From an uncultured Clostridium sp. (lineage in GTDB: Bacteria > Bacillota > Clostridia > TANB77 > CAG-508): a DNA stretch of 64,000 bases. Shown here piece after piece: positions 53,133 to 64,000 of this stretch. Each line of letters begins with the position of its first letter. Within the stretch, counting starts at the first letter, position 1. Position numbers and translations under genes: made by a program. The stretch is from positions 1 through 64,000 of the forward strand of contig CAOJJB010000007.1 of NCBI GenBank assembly GCA_948436975.1, read 5' to 3'. Under the pieces are notes generated by a model. That model did not search any database. It worked only from the letters and a program-made list of their open reading frames with translations, and was not told the DNA's origin.

Positions 53133-53723
53133 ATGAATAAAACTAAAAGAAAAATTTTTGAAACATCATTAAAACTTTTTTCAGAAAAAGGATATGATGC
53201 TACAAGTATAGAAGAAATAACAGCAACAGTGGGAGTGGCAAAAGGAACTTTATATTATCATTTTAGTAGTAAAGAAGAAATATTTAATTTTCTTGTAGAA
53301 GAAGGAATGAAACTTTTAATAAATAGTATAGAAATAAAAACATCAAAATGTGATAATGTATTAGACAAAATAAAAGCAATATCATTAATTCAGTTAAAAG
53401 CAGTAAAAAAATATGAAAACTTACTTACAATAGTAATGAGTCAAACTTGGGGAAATGAAACAAGGAATGTTTTTTGTAAAGAAAAAGTGATTGAGTATAT
53501 AGAAGTTATAAAAGAAATAGTACAAGAAGGAGTAGATAATGGAGATATAGTAAAATGCAACTCAGAGATATTAGCTTCTGAAATTTTTTCACTAACATGT
53601 TCAACCTTAATATACAAAAGAAAAGTAGGAATAGAAGAAATAGATATAAAAAAAATGTATAATGAATATGAAAAAACTTTATTTAACAAAATTAAAATAG
53701 GGGATGAGAATAAAGATGAATAA
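53133..53723 (+). CDS. TetR/AcrR-family transcriptional regulator
   Basis: A 196-residue dimeric repressor. The N-terminal helix-turn-helix is a clean TetR signature (LKLFSEKGYDATSIEEITATVGVAKGTLYYHF at residues 11-42); the rest is the helical ligand-binding part. TAGGTGAAAAG precedes the ATG. Its stop overlaps the acyl-CoA ligase start by eight bases, so it probably regulates that operon in response to an acyl-CoA or fatty acid, as FadR/FapR-like TetR members do. The ligand is inferred from the partner. Confidence 0.92.
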   Translation: MNKTKRKIFETSLKLFSEKGYDATSIEEITATVGVAKGTLYYHFSSKEEIFNFLVEEGMKLLINSIEIKTSKCDNVLDKIKAISLIQLKAVKKYENLLTIVMSQTWGNETRNVFCKEKVIEYIEVIKEIVQEGVDNGDIVKCNSEILASEIFSLTCSTLIYKRKVGIEEIDIKKMYNEYEKTLFNKIKIGDENKDE

Positions 53724-55443
53724 TAGAGTATATAAAGGATGCGATAGAATATTTAAAGCAAAACAATTTGAAAATTTAAAAGAAATGATAGAAAATACTA
53801 AAAGTAAATTTGGAACTAACATAGCATTCAAATTTAAAAATGTAGATATGATGAAAACAATGACATATGATGAATATATAGATGAAATACAAGCATTAGG
53901 AACAGCATTAATAAGTATAGGATTAAAAGATACACGAATAGGAGTAATATCAGAAAATAGATATGAATGGGAAGAAGCATATTTAGGAATAGTATGTGGA
54001 ACAGGAATAGCTGTACCATTAGATAAAGCGTTACCAGAAAATGAAATTTTTAACTTAATAGAAAGATCAGACATGGAAGCTATTTTCTACTCATCAAAAT
54101 ATGATGAAGTAATGAAAAAGGCAATAGAAAAAGGTATAGGAAAAGTAAAATTTTTTATATCTATGGATAATGAAACAAAAGATGGTAATATATATTCTCA
54201 AAAAGAATTAGTTAAATTAGGAAAAGATTTATTAAAAAATGGAGCAACTAGTTTCATTAATGCAAAAATAGACAATGAAGCTATGGCAGTAATGTTATTT
54301 ACATCAGGAACTACATCAACATCTAAAGCAGTTATGTTATCACATAAAAATATTTGTACAAATATTTATGATATAGCATCTATTTTTGATGTATCAAAAG
54401 AAGATACAATGTTATCTTTTTTACCATTACACCATGTTTTTGAATGTACAGTAGGTTTTTTATATCCAGTAAGTGTTGGAGCAACAATTGCATTTTGTAG
54501 TGGAATTAGACATATTGCTGAAAATTTAAAAGATTACAAAGTAAGTGTTATGATATCAGTGCCAGTGCTTTTTGAAAACATGTATAAAAAAGTAATGAAA
54601 TCTATAGAAGATAAAGGAAAACTAGGAACAGTTAAATTTGGAATAAAGCTAAGTAAAGTTACAAATATTTTTGGAATAGATATAAGAAGAAAACTATTTA
54701 AAGAAATACATGAATCTCTTGGAGGTAAATTAAGATTATTTGTTGCAGGAGCAGCTGCATTTGATCCAGAAATAGAAAAAGGATTTAATGACTTAGGAAT
54801 AGACACATATCAAGGATATGGATTAACAGAAACAGCACCAGTTGTTGCAGCAGAACATAAAACATGTAGGAAACAAGGTTCAATTGGAAAAGCAAATCCA
54901 AGTTTGGAAGTTAAAATATTAGAACCAAATGAACAAGGAATAGGAGAACTAGCTGTTAAAGGAGCAAGTGTTATGCTAGGATACTATAATCATATTGAAA
55001 AAGGTGTAACAGAAGACGGTTGGTTTGCAACAGGAGATTTAGCATACATAGATAAAGATGGATATATATTTATAACAGGAAGGAAGAAGAGTGTAATAGT
55101 ATTAAAAAATGGAAAGAATGTATATCCAGAAGAAGCAGAAAGTTTAATAAATAAAATACCAGGAGTAAAAGAATCATTTGTATTTGGTAAACCAGAAAAA
55201 GAAGATAAAAATGATTTAAAACTATGTGCAAAAATAGTTTATGATAAAGAAATAGTAAAAGAAAAATATAATGTGCAAGAAGTAGAAGATATCAAAAAGA
55301 AGATATGGGAAAAAATAAAAGAAATAAATAGAAAGATGCCAACATATAAATATATAAAAGAAATTATTATAACAGAAGAAGAACTAATAAAAACAACAAC
55401 ATTAAAAGTAAAGCGATTTGAAGAAATAAAAAAAGTATTATAA
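53716..55443 (+). CDS. Long-chain acyl-CoA ligase (AMP-forming)
   Basis: Activates fatty acids with ATP and CoA through an acyl-adenylate. From the ATG at 53716 (GGGGAT upstream) it has 575 residues; an in-frame ATG at 53704 is too close to that site. The AMP-binding loop is LFTSGTTSTSKAVMLSH, with YGLTETAPVV, FATGDLAYIDKDGYIFITGRKK and VYPEE in the usual order. The catalytic-lysine end reads TTTLKVKRFEE. It overlaps the TetR gene, so expression should be linked. Uses may be membrane repair or exogenous fatty-acid uptake. Confidence 0.92.
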   Translation: MNNRVYKGCDRIFKAKQFENLKEMIENTKSKFGTNIAFKFKNVDMMKTMTYDEYIDEIQALGTALISIGLKDTRIGVISENRYEWEEAYLGIVCGTGIAVPLDKALPENEIFNLIERSDMEAIFYSSKYDEVMKKAIEKGIGKVKFFISMDNETKDGNIYSQKELVKLGKDLLKNGATSFINAKIDNEAMAVMLFTSGTTSTSKAVMLSHKNICTNIYDIASIFDVSKEDTMLSFLPLHHVFECTVGFLYPVSVGATIAFCSGIRHIAENLKDYKVSVMISVPVLFENMYKKVMKSIEDKGKLGTVKFGIKLSKVTNIFGIDIRRKLFKEIHESLGGKLRLFVAGAAAFDPEIEKGFNDLGIDTYQGYGLTETAPVVAAEHKTCRKQGSIGKANPSLEVKILEPNEQGIGELAVKGASVMLGYYNHIEKGVTEDGWFATGDLAYIDKDGYIFITGRKKSVIVLKNGKNVYPEEAESLINKIPGVKESFVFGKPEKEDKNDLKLCAKIVYDKEIVKEKYNVQEVEDIKKKIWEKIKEINRKMPTYKYIKEIIITEEELIKTTTLKVKRFEEIKKVL

Positions 55444-55513
55444 AATATTGCAAAATATTACAAGAAATATTATAATGTAATCAAAATGTAACAGAAAAAA
55501 GTCGAAAAAAGAC

Positions 55514-55542
55514 TTGTAGTTTTACGGAAAACGAGATATAAT
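55514..55542 (+). promoter_or_regulatory. Promoter of the 308-aa gene
   Basis: TTGTAG (55514-55519), 17 bases, TATAAT (55537-55542). Confidence 0.6.
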
Positions 55543-55586
55543 AATTTTAGTATTTAATTAGATTGATACGAAGGAGGTAGTTTACA

Positions 55587-56513
55587 ATGTCATTTTTTCA
55601 TAAATCAGGCATAGTAAACGTGAAAATGGTAATCACGGAAGAAAAAATTTTATCAAACATAGATAAAATTCAAAAGTTAATAAACCCAAATAGTAAAAAA
55701 CAAATAGTTCAATTAGAAGATGATTCATACTTTAAAGATTTAGTTGAATCAATAAAAACATATTTACTAGAATATCCAAATAAAAAGAACTTTCCAAATG
55801 GTGTATATAAAGCAGCATATGAACTAGTAGAATACGCAACAAATCAATTTGAAGAAAACACAAAACAAATAGAAGACTTAATAAGACAAAGAGAAAAAAA
55901 TATAAAATTAGCTAGTGTATTAAGAGATGCAACAACAGCCGTAAAAGCAAGAGCAAAAAACTGGAAAGAAATAGTAAAGAAAATAGAATCAAAATATCCA
56001 GAAGAAATTTCATCTGCATTAACAGTAATAGGAAAAAGTAAAGACAAAACAACAGAAGAATATGCAGACTCAGTAAAAATAATAGAAGCAAAAATAAATA
56101 ACCTAGAAAATAACTTACATATAGAAATAGACATGGAAAGAATAGAAGACAGATCAAAAGCATTAAGTTATATAGGAATAGAAATAGCCGAAGCATTAAA
56201 ATACATACCAGCACCAGTAGAAGACGTATTAGGATTAGTAGAAAGCGAAACACAAGAAGTAACAGGAACAAATTCAATATTACAAACAGGAACAACAGAG
56301 GAAAGTGGAACAGATGAAGTAGTAGAAAATTCAGAAGAAGACGAAGTAGCAGAATTGGAAACATACTTTGAAGAAACAAGATTTGAAGCAAAACCATCAC
56401 TATGGCAAAAGATAAAAAATAGTAAATTTGTAAGAACAATAAGATACATAATGCAAATAAGAATAGTATTAGACTATCCAGCATTACCAGAAGGAAAAGA
56501 AGATGCTCAATAA
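55587..56513 (+). CDS. Helical coiled-coil protein of unknown function, 308 aa
   Basis: Not recognised. Almost entirely helical and highly charged; residues 85-190 look like coiled coil (FEENTKQIEDLIRQREKN..., KIIEAKINNLENNLH). Residues about 215-265 form a low-complexity Thr/Glu-rich linker, and the tail (WQKIKNSKFVRTIRYIMQIR) is basic and could contact membrane or nucleic acid. GAAGGAGG precedes the ATG. It has its own promoter and terminator. No enzymatic motif is visible. It might be a structural or scaffold protein. Confidence 0.6.
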   Translation: MSFFHKSGIVNVKMVITEEKILSNIDKIQKLINPNSKKQIVQLEDDSYFKDLVESIKTYLLEYPNKKNFPNGVYKAAYELVEYATNQFEENTKQIEDLIRQREKNIKLASVLRDATTAVKARAKNWKEIVKKIESKYPEEISSALTVIGKSKDKTTEEYADSVKIIEAKINNLENNLHIEIDMERIEDRSKALSYIGIEIAEALKYIPAPVEDVLGLVESETQEVTGTNSILQTGTTEESGTDEVVENSEEDEVAELETYFEETRFEAKPSLWQKIKNSKFVRTIRYIMQIRIVLDYPALPEGKEDAQ

Positions 56514-56603
56514 GATATTACTAATACATTAACCTTAATTATGAAATCAAATTATTCAAAATATGAACATTTTAAAATACATGTTTGAACAAATATAAAA
56601 ATT

Positions 56604-56632
56604 AAAGCAACTTTCAAAAGTTGCTTTTTTGT
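56604..56632 (+). terminator. Terminator after the 308-aa gene
   Basis: AAAGCAACTTT (56604-56614) and AAAGTTGCTTT (56617-56627), then T residues. Confidence 0.9.
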
Positions 56633-56652
56633 ATACAAATAAAAAAGAAAGG

Positions 56653-56681
56653 CCCCCTTAATGATTAGCTCATCAAGGGGG
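56653..56681 (-). terminator. GC-capped terminator of the minus-strand gene
   Basis: CCCCCTT (56653-56659) and AAGGGGG (56675-56681) with an inner ATGA/TCAT pairing; on the minus strand a T-rich run follows. Confidence 0.8.
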
Positions 56682-56695
56682 AATAAGATGTGATT

Positions 56696-57205
56696 TTAAA
56701 GAACGTATAAAAATGCCTTGCTGCAATAAATTTCTCTGAATTCCGAAAAATCTTGAATTAATTGTGTTAACTCATTATAGTCTATATTATTCGAAATGTA
56801 AGATAATATAGGCTTAAGCTTTTTTTTATTTTGTAGTTGTAAAAAAGCAAAAGCATATTTTCCTTTCTCTATAGATATAATTTTTTTCGTATCAGAATAT
56901 GTTTCTTGAAATTCGTACAACTTTTCTAAAAATTCAGATTTTGAATTTGTACGAGTTTCTTCTTTAACAAAAGACAATGCCCACGCCATTTTTTGACCTT
57001 TTTCCGTTGGAAGGGTTGCAGGTATTATATCAGGTGCTTTTTTAAAACCATGTAGTTGGATGAAAAATACTTCACCAGCAACAACTTTTTCTGTATGTAC
57101 AAGTTTATTGTTCATATACACCCGAAAACATAAGCCATCAAATTCATATTTAATATGTTGTGTCAAATTGAACTTGCCAATTGAGGCTAAGTAAATTGGT
57201 TGCAT
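56696..57205 (-). CDS. Protein of unknown function, 169 aa
   Basis: Not recognised. A soluble alpha/beta protein: beta-rich N-terminus (LASIGKFNLTQHIKYEFDGLCFRVYMNN, KVVAGEVFFIQLHGF) and helical C-terminus (LEKLYEFQETYSDTKK, ELTQLIQDFSEFREIY). There is no signal peptide or known motif. AAAGGAATATT precedes the ATG on the minus strand. Base composition is slightly richer in GC than the neighbours, so transfer is possible. It has its own terminator and a plausible minus-strand promoter (TTGCAC, 17 bases, TATTAT). The stretch 57206-57367 contains otherwise only AT-rich DNA. Confidence 0.6.
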   Translation of the reverse strand: MQPIYLASIGKFNLTQHIKYEFDGLCFRVYMNNKLVHTEKVVAGEVFFIQLHGFKKAPDIIPATLPTEKGQKMAWALSFVKEETRTNSKSEFLEKLYEFQETYSDTKKIISIEKGKYAFAFLQLQNKKKLKPILSYISNNIDYNELTQLIQDFSEFREIYCSKAFLYVL

Positions 57206-57367
57206 AATATTCCTTTCCCTACTTGTGTTTTTAACACTTTCGATTTTTAATAATAATTATTAAAATTGCTCAGTGCAATTTATATAATATACCACAAAAT
57301 TACATAAAATACAATAATTTATAGAAATAAGTAGAGAAAAAGAAATTTAATTAGAATTTACAAAAGA

Positions 57368-57396
57368 TTGATTTTTAAAGAAAAATAAAGTATAAT
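57368..57396 (+). promoter_or_regulatory. trpS promoter
   Basis: TTGATT (57368-57373), 17 bases, TATAAT (57391-57396), 55 bases before the start. There is no T-box in the short leader. Confidence 0.75.
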
Positions 57397-57450
57397 AGTA
57401 ATATTAATTTTAAGAAACGACATAAAAATCTAGTTTTTGTGGAGGATAAA

Positions 57451-58467
57451 ATGGAAAATAAGAAAAGAATATTAACAGGAGATAGACCAACAGGAAAACT
57501 ACATATAGGACACTATTTTGGATCATTAAAAACAAGAATAGAATTACAAGAAAGTGGAAAATATAGTCCATATATATTAATTGCAGATGTTCAAGCATTA
57601 ACAGATAATTTTAATAATCCTGAGAAAGTTAGAAAAAATGTTAGAGAAGTAGCAATGGATTATTTATCAGTAGGAATTGATCCAGAAAAAACAACAATAT
57701 ATATTCAATCAATGATACCAGAAGTAGCAGAACTTACAGTATTTTATTCTAACTTAGTAACAATAGCTAGACTACAAAGAAATCCAACAGTAAAAACAGA
57801 AATTGCACAAAAAAAAGAAATATTTGGAGAAAGTGTAACATATGGATTTTTGGGATATCCAGTAAGTCAAGCAGCAGATATAACAGCATTTGAAGGAGAA
57901 TTTGTTCCAGTAGGAGAAGATCAATTACCACTTATTGAACAATGTAAAGAAATAGTAAGAAAATTCAATAGTATATATGGAGAAGTTTTAAAAGAACCAG
58001 AAGCAGTGTTATCTAAATCTAAAAGAATAAAAGGATTAGATGGAAATGAAAAGATGGGAAAATCATTAGGAAATGCAATATATTTATCAGACAGTGAAGA
58101 AGAGATAACCAAAAAAGTTATGAGTGCAGTTACAGATCCTAATAGAATAAAGAAAGATGATTTAGGAAATCCAGATATATGTATGGTAGCATATTATCAT
58201 AATTTATTCACTGATAAAGAAGAATGTAACAAAGTTTGTAGTGAATGTAAGCTAGGTCAAAGAGGATGTGTTGCTTGTAAAAAAGAATTAGCAAGTAATA
58301 TTATAGAATTTTTAAGACCAATAAGAGAAAAAAGAAAATATTATGAAGAACATATTGAAGAAGTAGATGAAATTTTAAAAAAAGGAACCGAAAAAGCTAG
58401 AAAAACAGCTAAAGAAACTATAAAAAAAGTAAAAGAAGCTATGATGCTTAACTATTTTGAAGAATAG
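57451..58467 (+). CDS. trpS: Tryptophanyl-tRNA synthetase with a cysteine cluster
   Basis: Class I synthetase charging tRNA-Trp, 338 residues from the ATG at 57451 (GGAGG six bases upstream; the GTG at 57439 overlaps it). HIGH appears as GKLHIGHYFGS and KMSKS as EKMGKSLGN. A C-terminal set of cysteines (C-x21-C-x6-C-x2-C, with two further cysteines inside the long spacing, around CNKVCSECK and GCVACKK) resembles the 4Fe-4S site reported for Thermotoga TrpRS. It lies ahead of obg with a 44-base gap and may be co-transcribed. Confidence 0.96.
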   Translation: MENKKRILTGDRPTGKLHIGHYFGSLKTRIELQESGKYSPYILIADVQALTDNFNNPEKVRKNVREVAMDYLSVGIDPEKTTIYIQSMIPEVAELTVFYSNLVTIARLQRNPTVKTEIAQKKEIFGESVTYGFLGYPVSQAADITAFEGEFVPVGEDQLPLIEQCKEIVRKFNSIYGEVLKEPEAVLSKSKRIKGLDGNEKMGKSLGNAIYLSDSEEEITKKVMSAVTDPNRIKKDDLGNPDICMVAYYHNLFTDKEECNKVCSECKLGQRGCVACKKELASNIIEFLRPIREKRKYYEEHIEEVDEILKKGTEKARKTAKETIKKVKEAMMLNYFEE

Positions 58468-58496
58468 ATAAAAAGAGGTTATATATTAATTTATAG

Positions 58497-61047
<2,551 letters not shown>

Positions 61048-61105
61048 ATTAAAGAAATTATCATTTTTAAGAGAAAATTCATATTATACTTTTAGGAGGT
61101 GTAAT

Positions 61106-61627
61106 ATGAATTTTCAACAATTATACAATGTTTTAGATGAGGTGGATAATGAACCATATCCAAAAATTGAGAACATAAAACCAAATTATAATTTTGGAAG
61201 AATGGTATATGACTCATATAGTGGTAGTTATGGTGAATTAACAGCAATATTGCAATATGTTTATGAAGATATTACTAATAAAGATAACAGTAATTTAGAA
61301 AGAGTTTTAATGAGAATAGCAATGGATGAAATGAAGCATTTTAAAATATTAGGAGAATTATTAGTAGAATTAGGATTTATTCCTTATTATATGGGAAGTA
61401 GAAATAATAAATGGTGTTCAAATAATGTAAAATACAAATTTAAAAGTATTCAAGAAATGCTTAGTTACAATATAGAAACAGAAAAGCTTGCAATAAAAGA
61501 ATATAGAAGACTAATAGAAATGACAGATTGTAAAACTATAAAAAATATTTTAGAAAGAATTATAAAAGATGAAGAAAATCATATAAGAGCATTTAAGACA
61601 TTAAAAGAAGAATATGAAGTAAAATAA
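61106..61627 (+). CDS. Ferritin-like (rubrerythrin-type) diiron protein
   Basis: A 173-residue four-helix bundle. The metal ligands of the ferritin-like class are visible: Glu in GSYGELTAILQY, ExxH in DEMKHFK, Glu in YNIETEKLAIKEY and DEENH near the end. It lacks the rubredoxin domain. Family members handle hydrogen peroxide or store iron, and related proteins sit in the spore coat. AGGAGGTG precedes the ATG. It has no coupled neighbour: the HD gene ends 58 bases upstream and lexA has its own promoter. Confidence 0.82.
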   Translation: MNFQQLYNVLDEVDNEPYPKIENIKPNYNFGRMVYDSYSGSYGELTAILQYVYEDITNKDNSNLERVLMRIAMDEMKHFKILGELLVELGFIPYYMGSRNNKWCSNNVKYKFKSIQEMLSYNIETEKLAIKEYRRLIEMTDCKTIKNILERIIKDEENHIRAFKTLKEEYEVK

Positions 61628-61636
61628 AACTTTTGT

Positions 61637-61694
61637 TTGACAAATCAAATGTTTTGTGATATTATGCAATCAATGAAGAAAAGAACTAAAGTTC
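61637..61694 (+). promoter_or_regulatory. lexA promoter with SOS box
   Basis: TTGACA (61637-61642), 17 bases, TATTAT (61660-61665). GAACTAAAGTTC at 61683-61694 is an exact Gram-positive LexA/DinR half-site pair (GAAC-N4-GTTC), placed just after the start of transcription, which implies autorepression. Confidence 0.85.
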
Positions 61695-61717
61695 TACGAA
61701 AGGAAAAGTGATAAAAA

Positions 61718-62374
61718 ATGAGAAAAAAAGATCCAGACTCTCTTAATAAAAGAGAAAAAGCAATATTAAAATTCATTGAAAAGCAAATAAATGCAAATGG
61801 ATATCCACCATCAGTTAGAGAAATAGGAAAAGCAGTTGATTTAAAATCAACTGCAACAGTACATGGGTATATATCAGCACTAGAAAAAAAAGGATATATA
61901 AAAAAAGAAAGTCAAAAAGGTAGAACATTAAAACTATTAAAAGGTGGAATAACAGAAGGAGAGCAAGTATCATTTGATAAAAATGCATATTCAAGTAAAG
62001 AAATGGTAGAAGTACCAGTAATAGGAAAAATAACAGCAGGAGAGCCAATACTAGCAGTAGAAAATGTTACAGATACATTTCCAATACCATTAGACTTTGT
62101 AGGAACAGGTGAAAGTTTTATGCTAACAGTAAGAGGAGAAAGTATGATAGAAGCTGGAATATTAGATGGAGATTACATATTAGTAAGAAAACAAAATACA
62201 GCAAGTAATGGGGAAATAGTAGTAGCATTAATAGGAGAAGAAGCAACAGTAAAAACTTTTTATAAAGAAAAAGACCATATAAGATTACAACCAGAAAATT
62301 CTACAATGGATCCAATAATAGTACCAACATGTCAAATATTAGGAAAAGTATCTGGAGTATTCAGAAAAATATAA
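61718..62374 (+). CDS. lexA: LexA repressor
   Basis: SOS master repressor that cleaves itself when RecA filaments form. The 218 residues have a winged helix-turn-helix ([26 protein letters not shown]), the Ala-Gly cleavage site in GKITAGEP, catalytic Ser in [12 protein letters not shown] and catalytic Lys in [10 protein letters not shown]. An SOS box lies in its own leader, 24 bases upstream. AAAGGAAAAG precedes the ATG. A long hairpin closes the unit in both directions. Identification is secure. Confidence 0.97.
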   Translation: MRKKDPDSLNKREKAILKFIEKQINANGYPPSVREIGKAVDLKSTATVHGYISALEKKGYIKKESQKGRTLKLLKGGITEGEQVSFDKNAYSSKEMVEVPVIGKITAGEPILAVENVTDTFPIPLDFVGTGESFMLTVRGESMIEAGILDGDYILVRKQNTASNGEIVVALIGEEATVKTFYKEKDHIRLQPENSTMDPIIVPTCQILGKVSGVFRKI

Positions 62375-62386
62375 TAATAAATTAAT

Positions 62387-62427
62387 AAAAATCTCTTAAT
62401 TAATAAAATTATTAATTAAGAGATTTT
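62387..62427. terminator. Bidirectional terminator between lexA and mutS2
   Basis: AAAATCTCTTAATTAATAA pairs with TTATTAATTAAGAGATTTT around a short centre; T-runs in both directions. Confidence 0.9.
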
Positions 62428-62433
62428 TAAGTA

Positions 62434-64000
62434 TTATTTTAATTCTACAACAGTAACTCCCATTTCGCCTTCTCTAAAAGTTCCTAATCTAAAAGATTTA
62501 ACATGAGGATGCGTTTTTAAAAACTTATGAATTCCAGTTCTTAAAGCACCAGTACCTTTACCATGTACAATTCTTACAGATACAAGTCCACTTAAATAGC
62601 AATTATCTAAGTATTTATCTATACTAAAACATGCTTCATCAACATTTTTACCAATAACATTAATTTCAGGAGATATAGCTTTTACAGTAAAAGTTTTTTT
62701 ACTAGAATTAGAAGACAAGATTTTAGAATTATTTATAGTAGAAGCATTATGATTTTCTATTATACTTAAATCTTCTATATTAAAAAACATTTTTCCAAGT
62801 CCTAGTGTAATTTGTATTTTATGATCTTTTGAAATAGATAAAATAGTTCCCGATTGATTTATTTTATTAACAAAAACCTCCATACCAACTTTTAAATCAT
62901 TTATATTTACTTTTTTAAAATTAGATTTTTGATTAATGATATTTAAATCATTTATTTTTTTATTTAATGTGTTTCTTAATTTGTTTGCTTCTTTATTATT
63001 AGAAGAACTTTCTATTTCTTTTATAATTTCATTAGCATCTTCTTTAGCAGATATTAAAATATCTCTAGCTTGAGATTTAGCTTTATTAATAATCTCTTTT
63101 TGTTCATTTTGAAGTTTAGAAAAATCAAATTCCAAAGAAGATCTTAATTCTTGAGTTTTTTTAGAGTTTTCTAGAATTTTTTCTTTTTCTAATTCTATTG
63201 TACGCTTGTCTTCATAAATACTAGTAAGCAATTCTTCAATATTTATTTTATCAGAATTTATAAATTCTTTAGCTCTAGATATAATTTCTTCAGAAATTCC
63301 TAATTTTCTACTAATTGCAAAAGCATTGCTAGTTCCGGGAACTCCTAAAAGAAGTTTATATGTTGGAGATAAAGTATCTAAATTAAATTCTACACTAGCA
63401 TTTTCAAAACCATCTGTTATTAAAGCAAAATGTTTAATTTCAGGATAATGAGTAGTAGAAAGAGTAATAGATTTTAAGGTATTTAATTTTTCTAAAATAC
63501 TAATTGCTAAACTAGAACCTTCTATTGGATCAGTACCAGATCCAAGTTCATCTAGTAATATAAAACTATTTTCAGTAGCTTTATTTAAAATTGTAGCAAT
63601 ATTGGTCATATGTGAAGAAAAGGTACTTAAGGAATCTATAATACTTTGTTCATCTCCAATATCAGCAAATATATTATCAAAAACATATATACTACTTCCT
63701 TCTGTGGCTGTAATATGAAGACCACTCATTGCCATTAATGTTAAAAGACCAGCAGTTTTTAATGTAACAGTTTTTCCTCCAGTATTTGGACCAGTAATTA
63801 TTAAACTATTATAATTTTTTCCAATAGGAATATCGTTTTTAATAGCAATATTTTTGTCTATTAAAGGATGCCAAGCTTGTTTTAAATCTATTATTTTTTT
63901 ATCATTTATTACTGGTTCTACTGCATTTAAATGATTAGAGTATTTAGCTTTAGAAAAAATAAAATCAATTAGTCCTATTAAATTAATATCATTTTCTATA
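62434..64000 (-). CDS. mutS2: MutS2, 3' part (5' end outside window)
   Basis: MutS2 ATPase, implicated in recombination control and ribosome rescue. The frame is open to the end of the window; about 521 codons are seen. Walker A is ITGPNTGGKTVT (about 63755-63790 on the minus strand), Walker B LLDELGSGTDP, and the D-loop and H-loop STTHYPEIK. A long coiled coil (LEKEKILENSKKTQELR..., KEDANEIIKEIE) follows, and the C-terminal Smr nuclease domain contains GKNVDEACFSIDKYLD, VRIVHGKGTGALR and HPHVKSFRLG. Leading start and clamp-like parts lie beyond base 64000. Confidence 0.96.
   Translation of the reverse strand, partial: IENDINLIGLIDFIFSKAKYSNHLNAVEPVINDKKIIDLKQAWHPLIDKNIAIKNDIPIGKNYNSLIITGPNTGGKTVTLKTAGLLTLMAMSGLHITATEGSSIYVFDNIFADIGDEQSIIDSLSTFSSHMTNIATILNKATENSFILLDELGSGTDPIEGSSLAISILEKLNTLKSITLSTTHYPEIKHFALITDGFENASVEFNLDTLSPTYKLLLGVPGTSNAFAISRKLGISEEIISRAKEFINSDKINIEELLTSIYEDKRTIELEKEKILENSKKTQELRSSLEFDFSKLQNEQKEIINKAKSQARDILISAKEDANEIIKEIESSSNNKEANKLRNTLNKKINDLNIINQKSNFKKVNINDLKVGMEVFVNKINQSGTILSISKDHKIQITLGLGKMFFNIEDLSIIENHNASTINNSKILSSNSSKKTFTVKAISPEINVIGKNVDEACFSIDKYLDNCYLSGLVSVRIVHGKGTGALRTGIHKFLKTHPHVKSFRLGTFREGEMGVTVVELK

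Noticed and set aside
55912-56484. 190-aa Leu/Phe-rich minus-strand ORF
   Set aside because: Low-complexity shadow of the plus-strand 308-aa gene, without a ribosome binding site; many similar Leu-rich antisense frames in the window were discarded for the same reason.

Overview
The window is 64 kb of very AT-rich, gene-dense DNA from a low-GC Gram-positive bacterium. The best fit is an anaerobic, spore-forming (or recently spore-forming) gut-type Clostridia. Supporting features seen directly are AGGAGG-type ribosome binding sites, a T-box leader in front of glycyl-tRNA synthetase, SpoVT behind a sigma-G-like promoter, a Spo0A-like regulator, a sortase, LtaS-like and DacA-like envelope enzymes, and LexA with a Gram-positive SOS box. 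Almost every gene lies on the + strand, so the window probably sits inside one replichore.

Layout. 1-9.1 kb: end of valS, a tiny promoter-ORF-terminator cassette, the operon comFC / KAP-type P-loop NTPase / nfo, then pyrBI, spoVT and a Sel1-repeat protein. 9.2-18.5 kb: a compact alaS, a sortase, a pentapeptide-repeat protein, small HTH genes, tRNA-Gln and tRNA-His (minus strand), then cell-wall genes (GH25 lysozyme, D,D-carboxypeptidase, LtaS-like synthase). 18.6-22.3 kb: a cluster of DnaA boxes, a HAD hydrolase, T-box plus glyS, and a GIY-YIG protein. 22.4-30.3 kb: an accessory island at the 3' end of tRNA-Leu. It is bounded by an 18-bp copy of the tRNA end and by two nearly identical repeats of about 1 kb, and carries a UDG-fold protein, a frameshifted RhuM gene, a frameshifted DUF4160 gene and other cargo; a frameshifted cardiolipin synthase follows.

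30.4-39.7 kb is a transport block: a NatAB-like ABC exporter, VanZ, an acetyltransferase, MATE, MFS and a heterodimeric ABC exporter. 40-44.7 kb is a regulatory block: a Spo0A-like protein, an ECF-type sigma factor with region 2 duplicated in tandem, its membrane anti-sigma partner, a secreted-protein cassette bounded by inverted repeats, and an orphan GHKL kinase. 44.7-64 kb is mostly core: rpsB-tsf, carAB behind a leader-peptide attenuator, a TetR / acyl-CoA ligase pair, trpS with an iron-sulfur-type cysteine motif, obg, an HD protein, a ferritin-like protein, lexA, and the 3' part of mutS2 (minus strand).

Pyrimidine synthesis appears twice (pyrBI and carAB), each preceded by a small ORF and a hairpin. 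The points most worth following are the sigma factor with two region 2 domains and its anti-sigma family, which has a second member at 12.8 kb; the tRNA-Leu island with its long repeats; the remote DnaA-box cluster; the carAB leader; and the KAP NTPase lodged between comFC and nfo. Three genes between 24 and 30 kb are each broken by a single-base shift, so real decay must be separated from sequence error there.
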